A stretch of DNA of 64,000 nucleotides from Thalassospira australica. Its GTDB lineage: Bacteria > Pseudomonadota > Alphaproteobacteria > Rhodospirillales > Thalassospiraceae. Below the pieces are notes generated by a model. That model saw nothing but the letters and a program-made list of their open reading frames with translations, was not told the origin of the DNA and made no database searches. Positions 26,373-34,659 of this stretch are shown piece after piece; position 1 is the first letter of the stretch, and every line of letters starts with the position of its first letter. A program made the position numbers and the translations under genes. The DNA lies in contig NZ_JRJE01000032.1 in NCBI RefSeq assembly GCF_000763295.1, positions 62,001 through 126,000 of the forward strand. Reading direction: 5' to 3'.

Positions 26373-26777
26373 TTATTCCTCGCCGCTCAGAAGACGCGAC
26401 GCAACGTTGATGTATTTACGCCCCGCATCCTGGGCCGCATTGACCGTCTCGGCCAGCGTGCCGTCAATGCGCACAGATGCCAGCTTAATCAGCAAAGGTA
26501 AATTAACCCCTGCGATCACTTCGACATTTGCCTGTTCCATAATGGAAATCGCCAGATTGGACGGAGTCCCGCCAAACATGTCGGTCAGCAACACCACACC
26601 TTTGCCGCTGTCGACCTTTTCAACACTGGCAAGAATATCGGCGCGACGTTGTTCCATGTCGTCATCGGGTCCGATACAGACCGCTTCGACATTTTCCTGT
26701 TCGCCAACGACGTGCTGCAGGGCAGACACGAATTCCTTGGCGAGATCGCCGTGGGTGACCAGCACCATCCCGATCAT
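26373..26777 (-). CDS. PTS EIIA protein, mannose family
   Basis: A 134-residue single-domain EIIA of the mannose type. The phosphorylation site is His9 in LVTHGDLA. The conserved LLTDMFGGTPSNLA follows near residue 63. No EIIB, EIIC or EIID gene is near, so its phosphorylation state probably serves regulation, as in many alphaproteobacteria. GGAGAAAACTGC precedes the ATG. It begins 15 bases after rapZ. Confidence 0.93.
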   Translation of the reverse strand: MIGMVLVTHGDLAKEFVSALQHVVGEQENVEAVCIGPDDDMEQRRADILASVEKVDSGKGVVLLTDMFGGTPSNLAISIMEQANVEVIAGVNLPLLIKLASVRIDGTLAETVNAAQDAGRKYINVASRLLSGEE

Positions 26778-26792
26778 GCAGTTTTCTCCATT

Positions 26793-27755
26793 TTAACTCT
26801 CCCCCGAGGTCGGCTCATCTGGCTTGTCGCGATGACTAAGATGGGTGTCATACCCCAGATCAGCAATCCAGTCATTGAGTAACCGCGCGGTATAAACCGA
26901 ACGGTGTTGACCGCCTGTGCATCCGACCGCAATGGTCAGATAGCTTTTACCTTCCTGCGCATATCGCGGCAAAATCGGCTCCAGCATGGCCTTCAGACGG
27001 GTGATAAACCCGGCAAAATCCGGGTCCTCTTCTATATAGGCGCCCACCGCCGCATTCATGCCCGTCATCAAACGAAGCTCGGGATCATAATGCGGGTTGC
27101 GCAGAAAGCGAACGTCAAAAACCAGATCGGCCTCGGCCGGCACCCCCTGGCGGAATGAAAAGCTTTTGACAAAAACCCCCATGCCTTCGGTTTCGCCAAT
27201 ATCAAACTGATCCTGCAAAATTTTGCGAAGCTCGGCTGATTTCAGGCGCGAGGTATCAATGCGCATATCGGCTGTGGCGGCTATCGGTGCCATCAGGCGT
27301 TTTTCATGTTCGATCGCATCGACCAGGGGCCGGTCATGGTTTAACGGATGCGGACGCCGCGATTCGGTAAAGCGGCGCTGCAGCACGGCAGTATCGGCGT
27401 CGACATAAATCATCAACGGGTCCATGCCGGTCTGCTTGCGCAATTTGCCAACAATATCGACAAACTGATCAATCCCGAAATCGCGCGTCCGGATATCAAG
27501 GCCAATGGCAATCGGCTGTTCCGGGCGGCAGTCGCCGGGCACGAGTGCCGACAACATGCGCAGCGGCAGATTGTCGACCGCATCAAAGCCAAAATCTTCA
27601 AGAATCTTAAGCGTCGTGGTCCGCCCGGCGCCGGATACACCGGTCACCAAAACCAACCCGCTTTTACCGTCAAATGCGCCAAGAGCGTCTTTGCGCGTTT
27701 TAGAACTGTTACCGGAAGTCTTCTGCAAAACAGATCCCTGTGGATTACGGTTCAA
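26793..27755 (-). CDS. rapZ: RNase adapter/nucleotide-binding protein RapZ
   Basis: A 320-residue RapZ/YvcJ-family protein. The P-loop near residues 39-47 reads GVSGAGRTT, with Arg in place of the usual Walker A Lys. Family motifs follow: GFDAVDNLPL, VDADTAVLQRRF and, near the end, GCTGGQHRSVY. In enterobacteria RapZ guides RNase E to small RNAs of amino-sugar metabolism; its alphaproteobacterial role is less clear. The likely start is a TTG at 27755, overlapping the end of hprK by 11 bases; no ATG lies near the N-terminus. Confidence 0.92.
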   Translation of the reverse strand: MNRNPQGSVLQKTSGNSSKTRKDALGAFDGKSGLVLVTGVSGAGRTTTLKILEDFGFDAVDNLPLRMLSALVPGDCRPEQPIAIGLDIRTRDFGIDQFVDIVGKLRKQTGMDPLMIYVDADTAVLQRRFTESRRPHPLNHDRPLVDAIEHEKRLMAPIAATADMRIDTSRLKSAELRKILQDQFDIGETEGMGVFVKSFSFRQGVPAEADLVFDVRFLRNPHYDPELRLMTGMNAAVGAYIEEDPDFAGFITRLKAMLEPILPRYAQEGKSYLTIAVGCTGGQHRSVYTARLLNDWIADLGYDTHLSHRDKPDEPTSGES

Positions 27756-28185
27756 GTGTCATCTCACCAGTCGCGAGCGCCAAAGCTACTCCAATCTTTG
27801 CCTCAATTGCCAGATCGGATGCACATAATGTCCAACGTGGAATGGCAATGCCACAAATCTCTTCGCTGTCGGGTTCGGGCATGCGTTCGATATCGCGCGC
27901 AGATGTTTCCAAATCAATCAAAACCCGAACGTCACCTTCGGGTTTGACCGGCAATCCACGCACAACCCCGATGCCGCGCACCTCGCACAATCCGGCAATG
28001 GGGGCGGGTGCGGTTGCGATCAGTCGCCCGTCACGCGCCGCAAGGTCTGTTCGATCATCGGATACAAGAAAGCCGCCCGCCTTTATCAGACGCAGCGAAA
28101 GCCCGGATTTTCCAGACCCGGACGCCCCGCGAATCAAGATCGCGTGGGCGCCAATCTGGACGCAATTTGCATGAAGCTGGGACAT
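27745..28185 (-). CDS. hprK: HPr kinase/phosphorylase, short alphaproteobacterial form
   Basis: A 146-residue protein containing only the catalytic C-terminal domain of HprK, as usual in alphaproteobacteria. The Walker A is GASGSGKSGLSLRL near residue 19, and the HprK signature is GLCEVRGIGVV near 68. It is expected to phosphorylate Ser49 of the neighbouring HPr. I chose the ATG at 28185 because MSQLHANCVQIG is the normal beginning; the ribosome-binding site is weak. It follows chvG in the same direction. Confidence 0.92.
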   Translation of the reverse strand: MSQLHANCVQIGAHAILIRGASGSGKSGLSLRLIKAGGFLVSDDRTDLAARDGRLIATAPAPIAGLCEVRGIGVVRGLPVKPEGDVRVLIDLETSARDIERMPEPDSEEICGIAIPRWTLCASDLAIEAKIGVALALATGEMTLEP

Positions 28186-28295
28186 AATGGAAAAACGATG
28201 CTTCGCAGAGGGTATCTTGTCAAACCCCAAACGCGCCAAAGACTGTGAACTTAGTCTCCCGCATAGGGATTTGGCCTGTTCGCGCTGCAAAAAAC

Positions 28296-29945
28296 TTAAT
28301 CAAGGGGCAGGCGAATGGTAAAGACAGCCCCTTTGACAGTCTCTTCCTCGATGCGATTCTGTGCGGAAAGTTCCCCGTTATGGGCAGCAATAATCCGCTT
28401 GGAAATCGACAGGCCCAGCCCCGAATGCTGACCGAATTTCTCGGTCGAGGGGCGCTCGGTATAGAACCGGTTGAAGATTGCCTCTTCCTTGCCCGGCGGA
28501 ATGCCCGGCCCGTCATCCTCGATCGTGATCACCGCCCAATTCTTTTCACGCCATGCACGCACACGCACGTCGCCGCCGTCCGGGGTGAAGGTGATCGCAT
28601 TTGAAATCAGGTTTCTGAACACCTGGGTCAGGCGGCTTTCAAGGGCCGGGACATTAAGGTTCTCCGGCACGGAAACCTTGATCGGCGGGCCATCCACATC
28701 AGCATTATAAAGCTCGCCCAAGGTGGTCAGCAGCACGCCAAGATCGACTTCTTCGCTTTCTGCACGCGACAGTTCCGCATCCATGCGAGAATAATCGGAA
28801 ATATCACTGATCAGGCGATCAAGGCGCTGCACATCTTCGGCGATGATTTCCATCAGGCGGCGCTGGCGTTCCGGGTCTTTAAGGCGTGTGGCCGTTTCCA
28901 CCGCAGACCGCAGCGATGTCAGCGGGTTTTTGATTTCATGGGCGACGTCGGCGGCAAACCGTTCAATCGCATCCATGCGATCCCACAGGGTTTCGGTCAT
29001 GTCACGAAGGGTGGTCGACAAATCGCCGATTTCATCCCCCCGGTCAGACAGATCGGGAATGGCGAACTGGCGATTTTTGCTGCGCCGGACCCGTTCGGCC
29101 GCGCGCGCCAGTCGATTGAGCGGACGGGTAATCACACCAGCCAGATAAATCGACAGCAACACCGTAATGCCAAAGGCAAAGACAAAGATTTTCAGGATAT
29201 CAAGGCGCACCGCATGCAGGGCGTTTTCAATCGATTCGCCACTTTTGGTCAGCATCACCGATGCCAGAACCTGCTTGAAACGTGCGACTGGCACTGACAC
29301 CGACAAAACCCGTTTGCCCTGACTGTCCACGCGTACAACCCCGCGGGAATAGCCCGCCAGGGCGGCGCGCACTTCCGGGTAATCGGCCGCACTGGCGACC
29401 GGCGGATCGACATAAAGTGGCAAGGGTTGCTCACCCTCAAACAGGGTCAGAATGCCATCGGTCAGTTTGCGCATGATATCGGCAAAGGCGTCTTCGTCAC
29501 CAGGTGCTGGCAGTTCTTCGGCCTGAATGGTGCCTGCGCCCAATGACTGAATATTGCGGCTATCGGCCAAAAGATTGCCATTGGTGGCAAACAGGCGGGT
29601 GCGTGCGCCGGTAATCCCGACAAGGCGGCGCACCATTTCGCGGGCAACTTCGATTTTCACCCGGTTGGTGGCATCATCCCCGGAACTGACAGCAGATGTC
29701 GAAAGCGCAGCGGCATACATTTCGGCCTGAACGGCCATGGCTTCAAGTTCGGAATGAATAAGTTCCTGTTTGTAGCGCCCCAGATACAAAATCCCGGCCA
29801 CAAGCACAAACAGCGCCAGCGCATTCACCGCCAGAATCCGCCAGGTCAACGGCGAAAACAGCCCGTGGCGTTCTTCTATTCGTACGACCCGTGTTTCGGA
29901 CGGACCTGCTGTCTGGTCCTGATCACCAGCGCTATGATCGCTCAT
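28296..29945 (-). CDS. chvG: Sensor histidine kinase ChvG
   Basis: A 549-residue membrane kinase. There are membrane helices near 35-52 and 255-275 with a periplasmic sensor region between them, then a HAMP domain near 275-330. HisKA carries the phospho-acceptor in ADVAHEIKNPLTSLR. The ATPase domain has VFRNLISNAITFTPDGG, EDDGPGIP and SGLGLSISKRI. ChvG/ExoS-type kinases sense acid or envelope conditions and control host-association and cell-envelope genes. Located between chvI and hprK, the usual alphaproteobacterial order. Confidence 0.95.
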   Translation of the reverse strand: MSDHSAGDQDQTAGPSETRVVRIEERHGLFSPLTWRILAVNALALFVLVAGILYLGRYKQELIHSELEAMAVQAEMYAAALSTSAVSSGDDATNRVKIEVAREMVRRLVGITGARTRLFATNGNLLADSRNIQSLGAGTIQAEELPAPGDEDAFADIMRKLTDGILTLFEGEQPLPLYVDPPVASAADYPEVRAALAGYSRGVVRVDSQGKRVLSVSVPVARFKQVLASVMLTKSGESIENALHAVRLDILKIFVFAFGITVLLSIYLAGVITRPLNRLARAAERVRRSKNRQFAIPDLSDRGDEIGDLSTTLRDMTETLWDRMDAIERFAADVAHEIKNPLTSLRSAVETATRLKDPERQRRLMEIIAEDVQRLDRLISDISDYSRMDAELSRAESEEVDLGVLLTTLGELYNADVDGPPIKVSVPENLNVPALESRLTQVFRNLISNAITFTPDGGDVRVRAWREKNWAVITIEDDGPGIPPGKEEAIFNRFYTERPSTEKFGQHSGLGLSISKRIIAAHNGELSAQNRIEEETVKGAVFTIRLPLD

Positions 29946-29962
29946 TCAAACCCGCAATAACC

Positions 29963-30020
29963 GGCCTGTTTAATCAGGCCTGCAAAACAAGGCATGCCGG
30001 AACGCAACTGTTCCGGCATG
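29963..30020 (-). terminator. Two tandem stem-loops between chvI and chvG
   Basis: The first is GGCCTG-TTTAAT-CAGGCC at 29963-29980. The second, at 29993-30020, has exact 11-base arms (CATGCCGGAAC and its complement) with a six-base loop. A T-rich stretch follows the larger stem in the minus-strand direction. They lie in the only wide gap between the response-regulator and kinase genes and may partly terminate or stabilise the chvI message. Confidence 0.55.
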
Positions 30021-30034
30021 TCAGAAAATCCTGA

Positions 30035-30751
30035 TCAGCCTGCTACCGTGGCCGTGTCACGATAGCGATACCCGACACCATACAAGGTTTCGATTTCCTT
30101 GAATTCCTTGTCGGTCTCGCGGAACTTCTTGCGCAGGCGCTTGATGTGGCTGTCAATCGTACGGTCATCGACATAGATATGTTCGCCATACGCCGCATCG
30201 ATCAGCTGGTCACGGTTTTTGACATGGCCCGGATGTTTCGCCAGTGCCTGAATCAACAGGAACTCGGTCACGGTCAGATTGACGTGCTGACCTTTCCAGC
30301 TGCACATGTGGCGCGACGGATCAAGAACCAGATCCCCACGCTGCACAACGTCATCGGATCCGCTGGGGCGCACACCGCCAGCGCGCATGATCTCGGCACG
30401 GCGCAAAAGGGTTCTGATACGTTCAATCAGCAAACGCTGGGAAAACGGCTTCTTGATATAATCATCCGCCCCAAGCCGCAGGCCGGTCAGTTCATCGACC
30501 TCGTCATCTTTCGATGTCAGGAAAATGACCGGCATCTCGGTTTTCTTGCGCAGATGGGTCAGAAGCTCCAGCCCGTCCATGCGCGGCATCTTGATATCAA
30601 GCACCGCAAGGTCCGGCTCTTCCTTGGTAATGGCATGCAATGCCTCTGAACCATCAGAATATGTCAGAACCTCATATCCTTCTTCTTCCAACGCCATCGA
30701 AACCGACGTCAGGATATTCCGGTCGTCATCAACAAGTGCGATCTTACTCAC
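30035..30751 (-). CDS. chvI: Response regulator ChvI
   Basis: An OmpR-family regulator. It begins [20 protein letters not shown], nearly the ChvI family start. The phospho-acceptor Asp lies in [14 protein letters not shown], and the conserved Lys in KKPFSQRLL. The C-terminal winged helix has [17 protein letters not shown] and [18 protein letters not shown] chose the GTG at 30751 because GAGGTCCAG precedes it; the ATG at 30796 has no ribosome-binding site. This gives 238 residues. Partner of ChvG. Confidence 0.94.
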   Translation of the reverse strand: MSKIALVDDDRNILTSVSMALEEEGYEVLTYSDGSEALHAITKEEPDLAVLDIKMPRMDGLELLTHLRKKTEMPVIFLTSKDDEVDELTGLRLGADDYIKKPFSQRLLIERIRTLLRRAEIMRAGGVRPSGSDDVVQRGDLVLDPSRHMCSWKGQHVNLTVTEFLLIQALAKHPGHVKNRDQLIDAAYGEHIYVDDRTIDSHIKRLRKKFRETDKEFKEIETLYGVGYRYRDTATVAG

Positions 30752-31024
30752 CTGGACCTCATCTTCTGGACAGATACAATTTGGGTCAGAACCCATTCAC
30801 AGTTCGGTGACTATACAATTTACATTCCAATGTGGCGAAAAAATAACCACTTGCGGCATAAATAAGGCCAATCGAATACACAGGGGCAACATGCCCCCTT
30901 TTGCCCGTATTTATTGACTTTATCGCGACACCCCCGCAAACAATCATCGCATTGGTATTAACACGTCACCCTGACTGCAACGCCCCAAACACAAGAATGA
31001 TCCCAGCAAACAGGGGAGGTCGCG

Positions 31025-32794
31025 ATTTTCTATTGGTTAAGCAATTTCAGCCGCGGAACCCTGATCTTCACCGGGACATTCATTTCGGCGATCATTATCT
31101 GGGCTGCTGTCAGTTCGACCGGCAATTTCACCATTCGCGAACTTGAAACCACCGGCGAAGCGCGCCTTGCGCTGTATGACAGTTCGCTTCGCGCTTCAAT
31201 TGACCGTTATCGCTATCTTCCCTATGTCGTGGCCCGCCAACAACAGGTGACCCGCGCCATCGAAGATCACAGCACCGCGCAAGACGCCAACCTTTACCTT
31301 GAGCAGGTCAACGATCAATCCGGGGCTGCGGCACTTTATATTCTCGATCGATCCGGAGAAACGGTTGCCTCAAGCAACTGGAACACGCCAGACAGCTTTG
31401 TTGGCGAAGATTATTCTTTCCGCCCCTATTTCAATCAATCCCTGTCGGGCAAAGAAGGGTTCTTTTTTGGCATCGGCGTGACCACGGGACGCGCCGGGCT
31501 GTTTATTTCCCATCCAATTTCGCAACATGACACCGTCATTGGTGTCGTCGTCGTCAAACTCGAACTCGAAGAAGTCGAACAAAACTGGCAGGACGCGGGC
31601 GAAACCGTATTTGTCGCAGATAAAGACGGCGTGATCACACTGACCAGTCAGGGCGACTGGAAATATAAAACCCTGTCCCCGCTGTCGACATTTGACCGCG
31701 CACGCATCGAAAACAACCGCCAATACCCCGGACGTGAACTGGCATCCCTTGATGTCGGCAAACAATTGTCAAAGGGATCAGGGATCGTTGCCATTGACGG
31801 GCAACGCTATCTGTTTGACAGCAAGCCGATCAAGGGCAGCGCATGGCGGATTTTCTATCTGACATCCATGGATCAGGTCACCGACCGTCAGGGGGCGGTC
31901 ATGCTGATTGCCATCATTGCCGGTGGCATGATCATTTTGGTCATTCTGTTTTTGCGTGAACGTGAACTTAAACTGGCATCACAACGCGAGGCTCTTGAAT
32001 TTGCGCGCATTCAGGCGCTCAATACCCGCCTTGAAAAAGAAATCACCGAACACCGCAAAACCGAAGAAGAACTGCGCGGCACGCAAAACGAACTGGTGCA
32101 GGCAGGCAAACTTGCCGCCCTTGGTCAGATGTCAGCCGCCATTGCCCATGAAATCAATCAGCCGATTACGGCCATCCGAACATTTTGCGCCAGTGCCAAG
32201 CTGATGATCGAACGCGGCAAAACCGAACAGCTTGATCAGAATATCAATCAGATTTCTTCGCTGACCGAACGCATGGGGGCGATCACGGGTCAACTCAAGA
32301 CATTCTCGCGCAAATCAACCGGGGTGCTCGAACCGGTCGACCTCAAGATCGCCCTTGATAACACGCTGCAATTGCTCAAACCTCAGCTTCAGCAAGAAGA
32401 ATGCACCCTTGAACGCCATGAACCCGATACCCCCATTGTCGTTCATGCCGATCTGGTGCGCATCGAACAGATTTGCGTGAACATCATCCGCAATGCCCTT
32501 GATGCCATGGAATCCAGCAGCCCAAAACGCATCAACATTGATCTCGCAACCAATGACACCGACGTCATCATGCGCATCACCGATACCGGGCCGGGCATGA
32601 AGGAAGAAACCCTGTCGCTTCTGTTTGATCCGTTCTTTACCACCAAGGACCCCGGACAGGGCGTAGGATTGGGACTTTCGGTAACTTATGGCATTGTGCG
32701 CGACTTCGGTGGCAGCATAAAAGCCTATAACACCGACACTGCCGGGGCCTGCTTTGAAGTTCGCCTGCCGTTGCTCAAGGGTAAAACATCGTGA
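31025..32794 (+). CDS. dctB: C4-dicarboxylate-type sensor histidine kinase DctB, with apparent ATT start
   Basis: A sensor kinase with a periplasmic PAS-like sensor (ALYILDRSGETVASSNW), a membrane helix (AIIAGGMIILVILFL), a coiled coil, HisKA (GQMSAAIAHEINQPITAIR) and an ATPase domain (DTGPGM, GQGVGLGLSV). The first GTG, at 31229, would remove the N-terminal membrane helix. The frame stays open upstream to 31001 and encodes that helix (LIFTGTFISAIIIWAAVSS). No ATG, GTG or TTG lies in that stretch. ATT at 31025 follows AGGGGAGG by five bases and is the best start (589 residues); CTG at 31061 is the alternative. It overlaps dctD by four bases. Confidence 0.8.
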   Translation: MFYWLSNFSRGTLIFTGTFISAIIIWAAVSSTGNFTIRELETTGEARLALYDSSLRASIDRYRYLPYVVARQQQVTRAIEDHSTAQDANLYLEQVNDQSGAAALYILDRSGETVASSNWNTPDSFVGEDYSFRPYFNQSLSGKEGFFFGIGVTTGRAGLFISHPISQHDTVIGVVVVKLELEEVEQNWQDAGETVFVADKDGVITLTSQGDWKYKTLSPLSTFDRARIENNRQYPGRELASLDVGKQLSKGSGIVAIDGQRYLFDSKPIKGSAWRIFYLTSMDQVTDRQGAVMLIAIIAGGMIILVILFLRERELKLASQREALEFARIQALNTRLEKEITEHRKTEEELRGTQNELVQAGKLAALGQMSAAIAHEINQPITAIRTFCASAKLMIERGKTEQLDQNINQISSLTERMGAITGQLKTFSRKSTGVLEPVDLKIALDNTLQLLKPQLQQEECTLERHEPDTPIVVHADLVRIEQICVNIIRNALDAMESSSPKRINIDLATNDTDVIMRITDTGPGMKEETLSLLFDPFFTTKDPGQGVGLGLSVTYGIVRDFGGSIKAYNTDTAGACFEVRLPLLKGKTS

Positions 32795-34200
32795 CCACCA
32801 CCGACCAGCCACAAGACACCGACACCAACCTGCACCTCACGCCGCGCATCATCATTGTCGATGACGATGAAGCAATGCGTGTGTCGCTCGCACAGTGGCT
32901 GGAACTATCGGACTTTGCGATCACGGTTTATGAAGACGCCCGCGAGGCGCTCCGCGATATCAATCCGGATTTTGCCGGTGTCATCCTGACCGATGTAAAG
33001 ATGCCCAAGCTTGATGGCATCACCTTTACCCGTTCCGTTCTTGCCGCTGATCCCGATATCCCCGTGATTCTCATGACCGGTCATGGCGATGTTCCCATGG
33101 CGGTCGAGGCAATGAAAAGCGGGGCCTATGATTTCGTTGAAAAGCCGTTCGAACCCAAAGACATTGTCGAAAGTTTGGAACGTGCCATCGAGAAGCGCCG
33201 TCTGGTCATTGAAAACCGCAATCTGCGCCGTCAGATCAAAAATCGCGGCAGCCTTGATGCGCGGCTGATTGGCAATTCACTGCCGATGCGTGCACTCAAA
33301 GACGAAATTGCCAACATTGCCCCGACCGAAGTCCCGGTTCTGGTATCGGGTGAAACCGGTACGGGCAAGGAACTGGTGGCACGCGCAATCCATGATCTGA
33401 GCGACCGGCATGATGAAAAATTCGTCGCAGTAAACTGTGCCGCTATCCCCGAAAGCACGGCCGAAAGCGAATTGTTCGGCCATGAAAAGGGCGCCTTTAC
33501 CGGGGCCGCCAGCCAACGAATCGGCTGGATCGAACATGCGATTGGCGGCACGTTGTTTTTGGATGAAATATCAAGCATGCCGCTTGCCCTTCAGGCCAAA
33601 CTGCTGCGCGTGATCGAACAGCGTGAAGTGGTTCGCCTGGGATCAAACGCCCCTGTCAAAGTCGATTTTCGCCTGATTTGCGCAACCAACGAAGATCTGG
33701 TCACGGCTGTCTCTGCGCGCACCTTCCGCGAAGACCTGCTGTTTCGCATCAATACCTTTGAACTGGCCATCGCACCCTTGCGCGAACGCAAGGATGATGT
33801 CGCCCTTTTGTTTGATATCTTTGCCGAACGTGCTGCCGAACGGTTCCAACGCCCCTATGAGCGTGTCACCCCGGTGCTGATCGCCCAGCTTAAAGCCCAT
33901 GACTGGTCGGGCAATGTGCGCGAACTTAAAAACATGGCCGAACGCTATGTCCTTCTGGTCGGAAGCCCTGAAGAACGTTTCAAGCGCCTGTTCAAGGGCG
34001 GATTTGACACCACCGGCCCGCAATCACCCGATCTGGCACTGGCCGATCAGCTTCGCGATTTCGAAGAACGCATCATTCGCGATGCGCTTGATCGTCACGA
34101 CGGCAATGTCAAATCGGTGATGGAGGAACTCGACATTCCGCGCCGGACGCTTAATGAAAAGATGAAAAAGCTCAACATCCGGCGCGATAAATCTGCCTAA
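32791..34200 (+). CDS. dctD: Sigma-54-dependent response regulator DctD
   Basis: A 469-residue NtrC-type regulator. The receiver has its acceptor Asp in VILTDVKMPKLDG. The AAA+ domain has GETGTGKELVARAI (Walker A) and the sigma-54 contact loop GAFTGA. The Fis-type helix-turn-helix is near 430-465 (GNVKSVMEELDIPRRTLNEK). The GTG start overlaps the dctB stop (GTGA). Its likely target is the sigma-54 promoter at 34352-34367 in front of the TAXI transporter. Confidence 0.94.
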   Translation: MTTTDQPQDTDTNLHLTPRIIIVDDDEAMRVSLAQWLELSDFAITVYEDAREALRDINPDFAGVILTDVKMPKLDGITFTRSVLAADPDIPVILMTGHGDVPMAVEAMKSGAYDFVEKPFEPKDIVESLERAIEKRRLVIENRNLRRQIKNRGSLDARLIGNSLPMRALKDEIANIAPTEVPVLVSGETGTGKELVARAIHDLSDRHDEKFVAVNCAAIPESTAESELFGHEKGAFTGAASQRIGWIEHAIGGTLFLDEISSMPLALQAKLLRVIEQREVVRLGSNAPVKVDFRLICATNEDLVTAVSARTFREDLLFRINTFELAIAPLRERKDDVALLFDIFAERAAERFQRPYERVTPVLIAQLKAHDWSGNVRELKNMAERYVLLVGSPEERFKRLFKGGFDTTGPQSPDLALADQLRDFEERIIRDALDRHDGNVKSVMEELDIPRRTLNEKMKKLNIRRDKSA

Positions 34201-34241
34201 GGCATTGCTGCGGCGCATCATTTTGCTCGCACGCGCAACAT

Positions 34242-34302
34242 ATCGGCGAAAATCCGCCGATCAAAACCGGCAAATCGGCAAGATTATGCCGAATTGCCGA
34301 TT
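34242..34302. promoter_or_regulatory. Two dyads, candidate DctD upstream activating sites
   Basis: ATCGGCG/CGCCGAT (34242-34248 and 34255-34261) and AATCGGCAA/TTGCCGATT (34273-34281 and 34294-34302) are exact inverted repeats sharing an ATCGGC core. The nearer dyad ends about 50 bases upstream of the sigma-54 promoter. Two neighbouring dyads upstream of a -24/-12 promoter are the normal layout for an NtrC-family activator. Confidence 0.6.
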
Positions 34303-34351
34303 CAACCCCGCATAAGTCATTGTTTTGTCATCGTGTTTTTTATTTCGGCTT

Positions 34352-34367
34352 TGGCATACTCATTGCT
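34352..34367 (+). promoter_or_regulatory. Sigma-54 promoter of the TAXI-TRAP operon
   Basis: TGGCAT-ACTCA-TTGCT fits the -24/-12 consensus TGGCAC-N5-TTGCA, with exactly ten bases between the GG and GC pairs. It lies downstream of dctD and about 290 bases upstream of the TAXI gene. Confidence 0.75.
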
Positions 34368-34659
34368 ACTATCAGCATCAAAATGATATACTGATAAAAA
34401 CACGAGGGAGGAATTCAAACAGCCAGTCCGGTTCGGATGGTTTATCGTGCTGTTTAAAATCCCCCTTTAAACTGGTTTCAATTTCGGTCCCGCTGATTTC
34501 GCATCGGTCGCAAACCTGACAGTCACGTCAATCGGGATTTCTGAGACCCAAAAATAACAGGTCGTGCCAAATGGCCGTCAAAGAACGTTAAGAACCATAT
34601 CTTGAACGATCTTTTGATTAACTTGTCGTTGTTAAGTGTTAACCCTAGGGAGGACTACC
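34368..34659 (+). other. Long 5' leader of the TAXI operon
   Basis: About 290 bases separate the predicted sigma-54 promoter from the ATG at 34660. No convincing gene is present. GAGGGAGG at 34404-34411 looks like a ribosome-binding site but has no start codon at a suitable distance. AAACAGC (34417-34423) and GCTGTTT (34449-34455) can pair. The leader may regulate translation, or a second promoter may lie closer to the gene. Confidence 0.4.
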
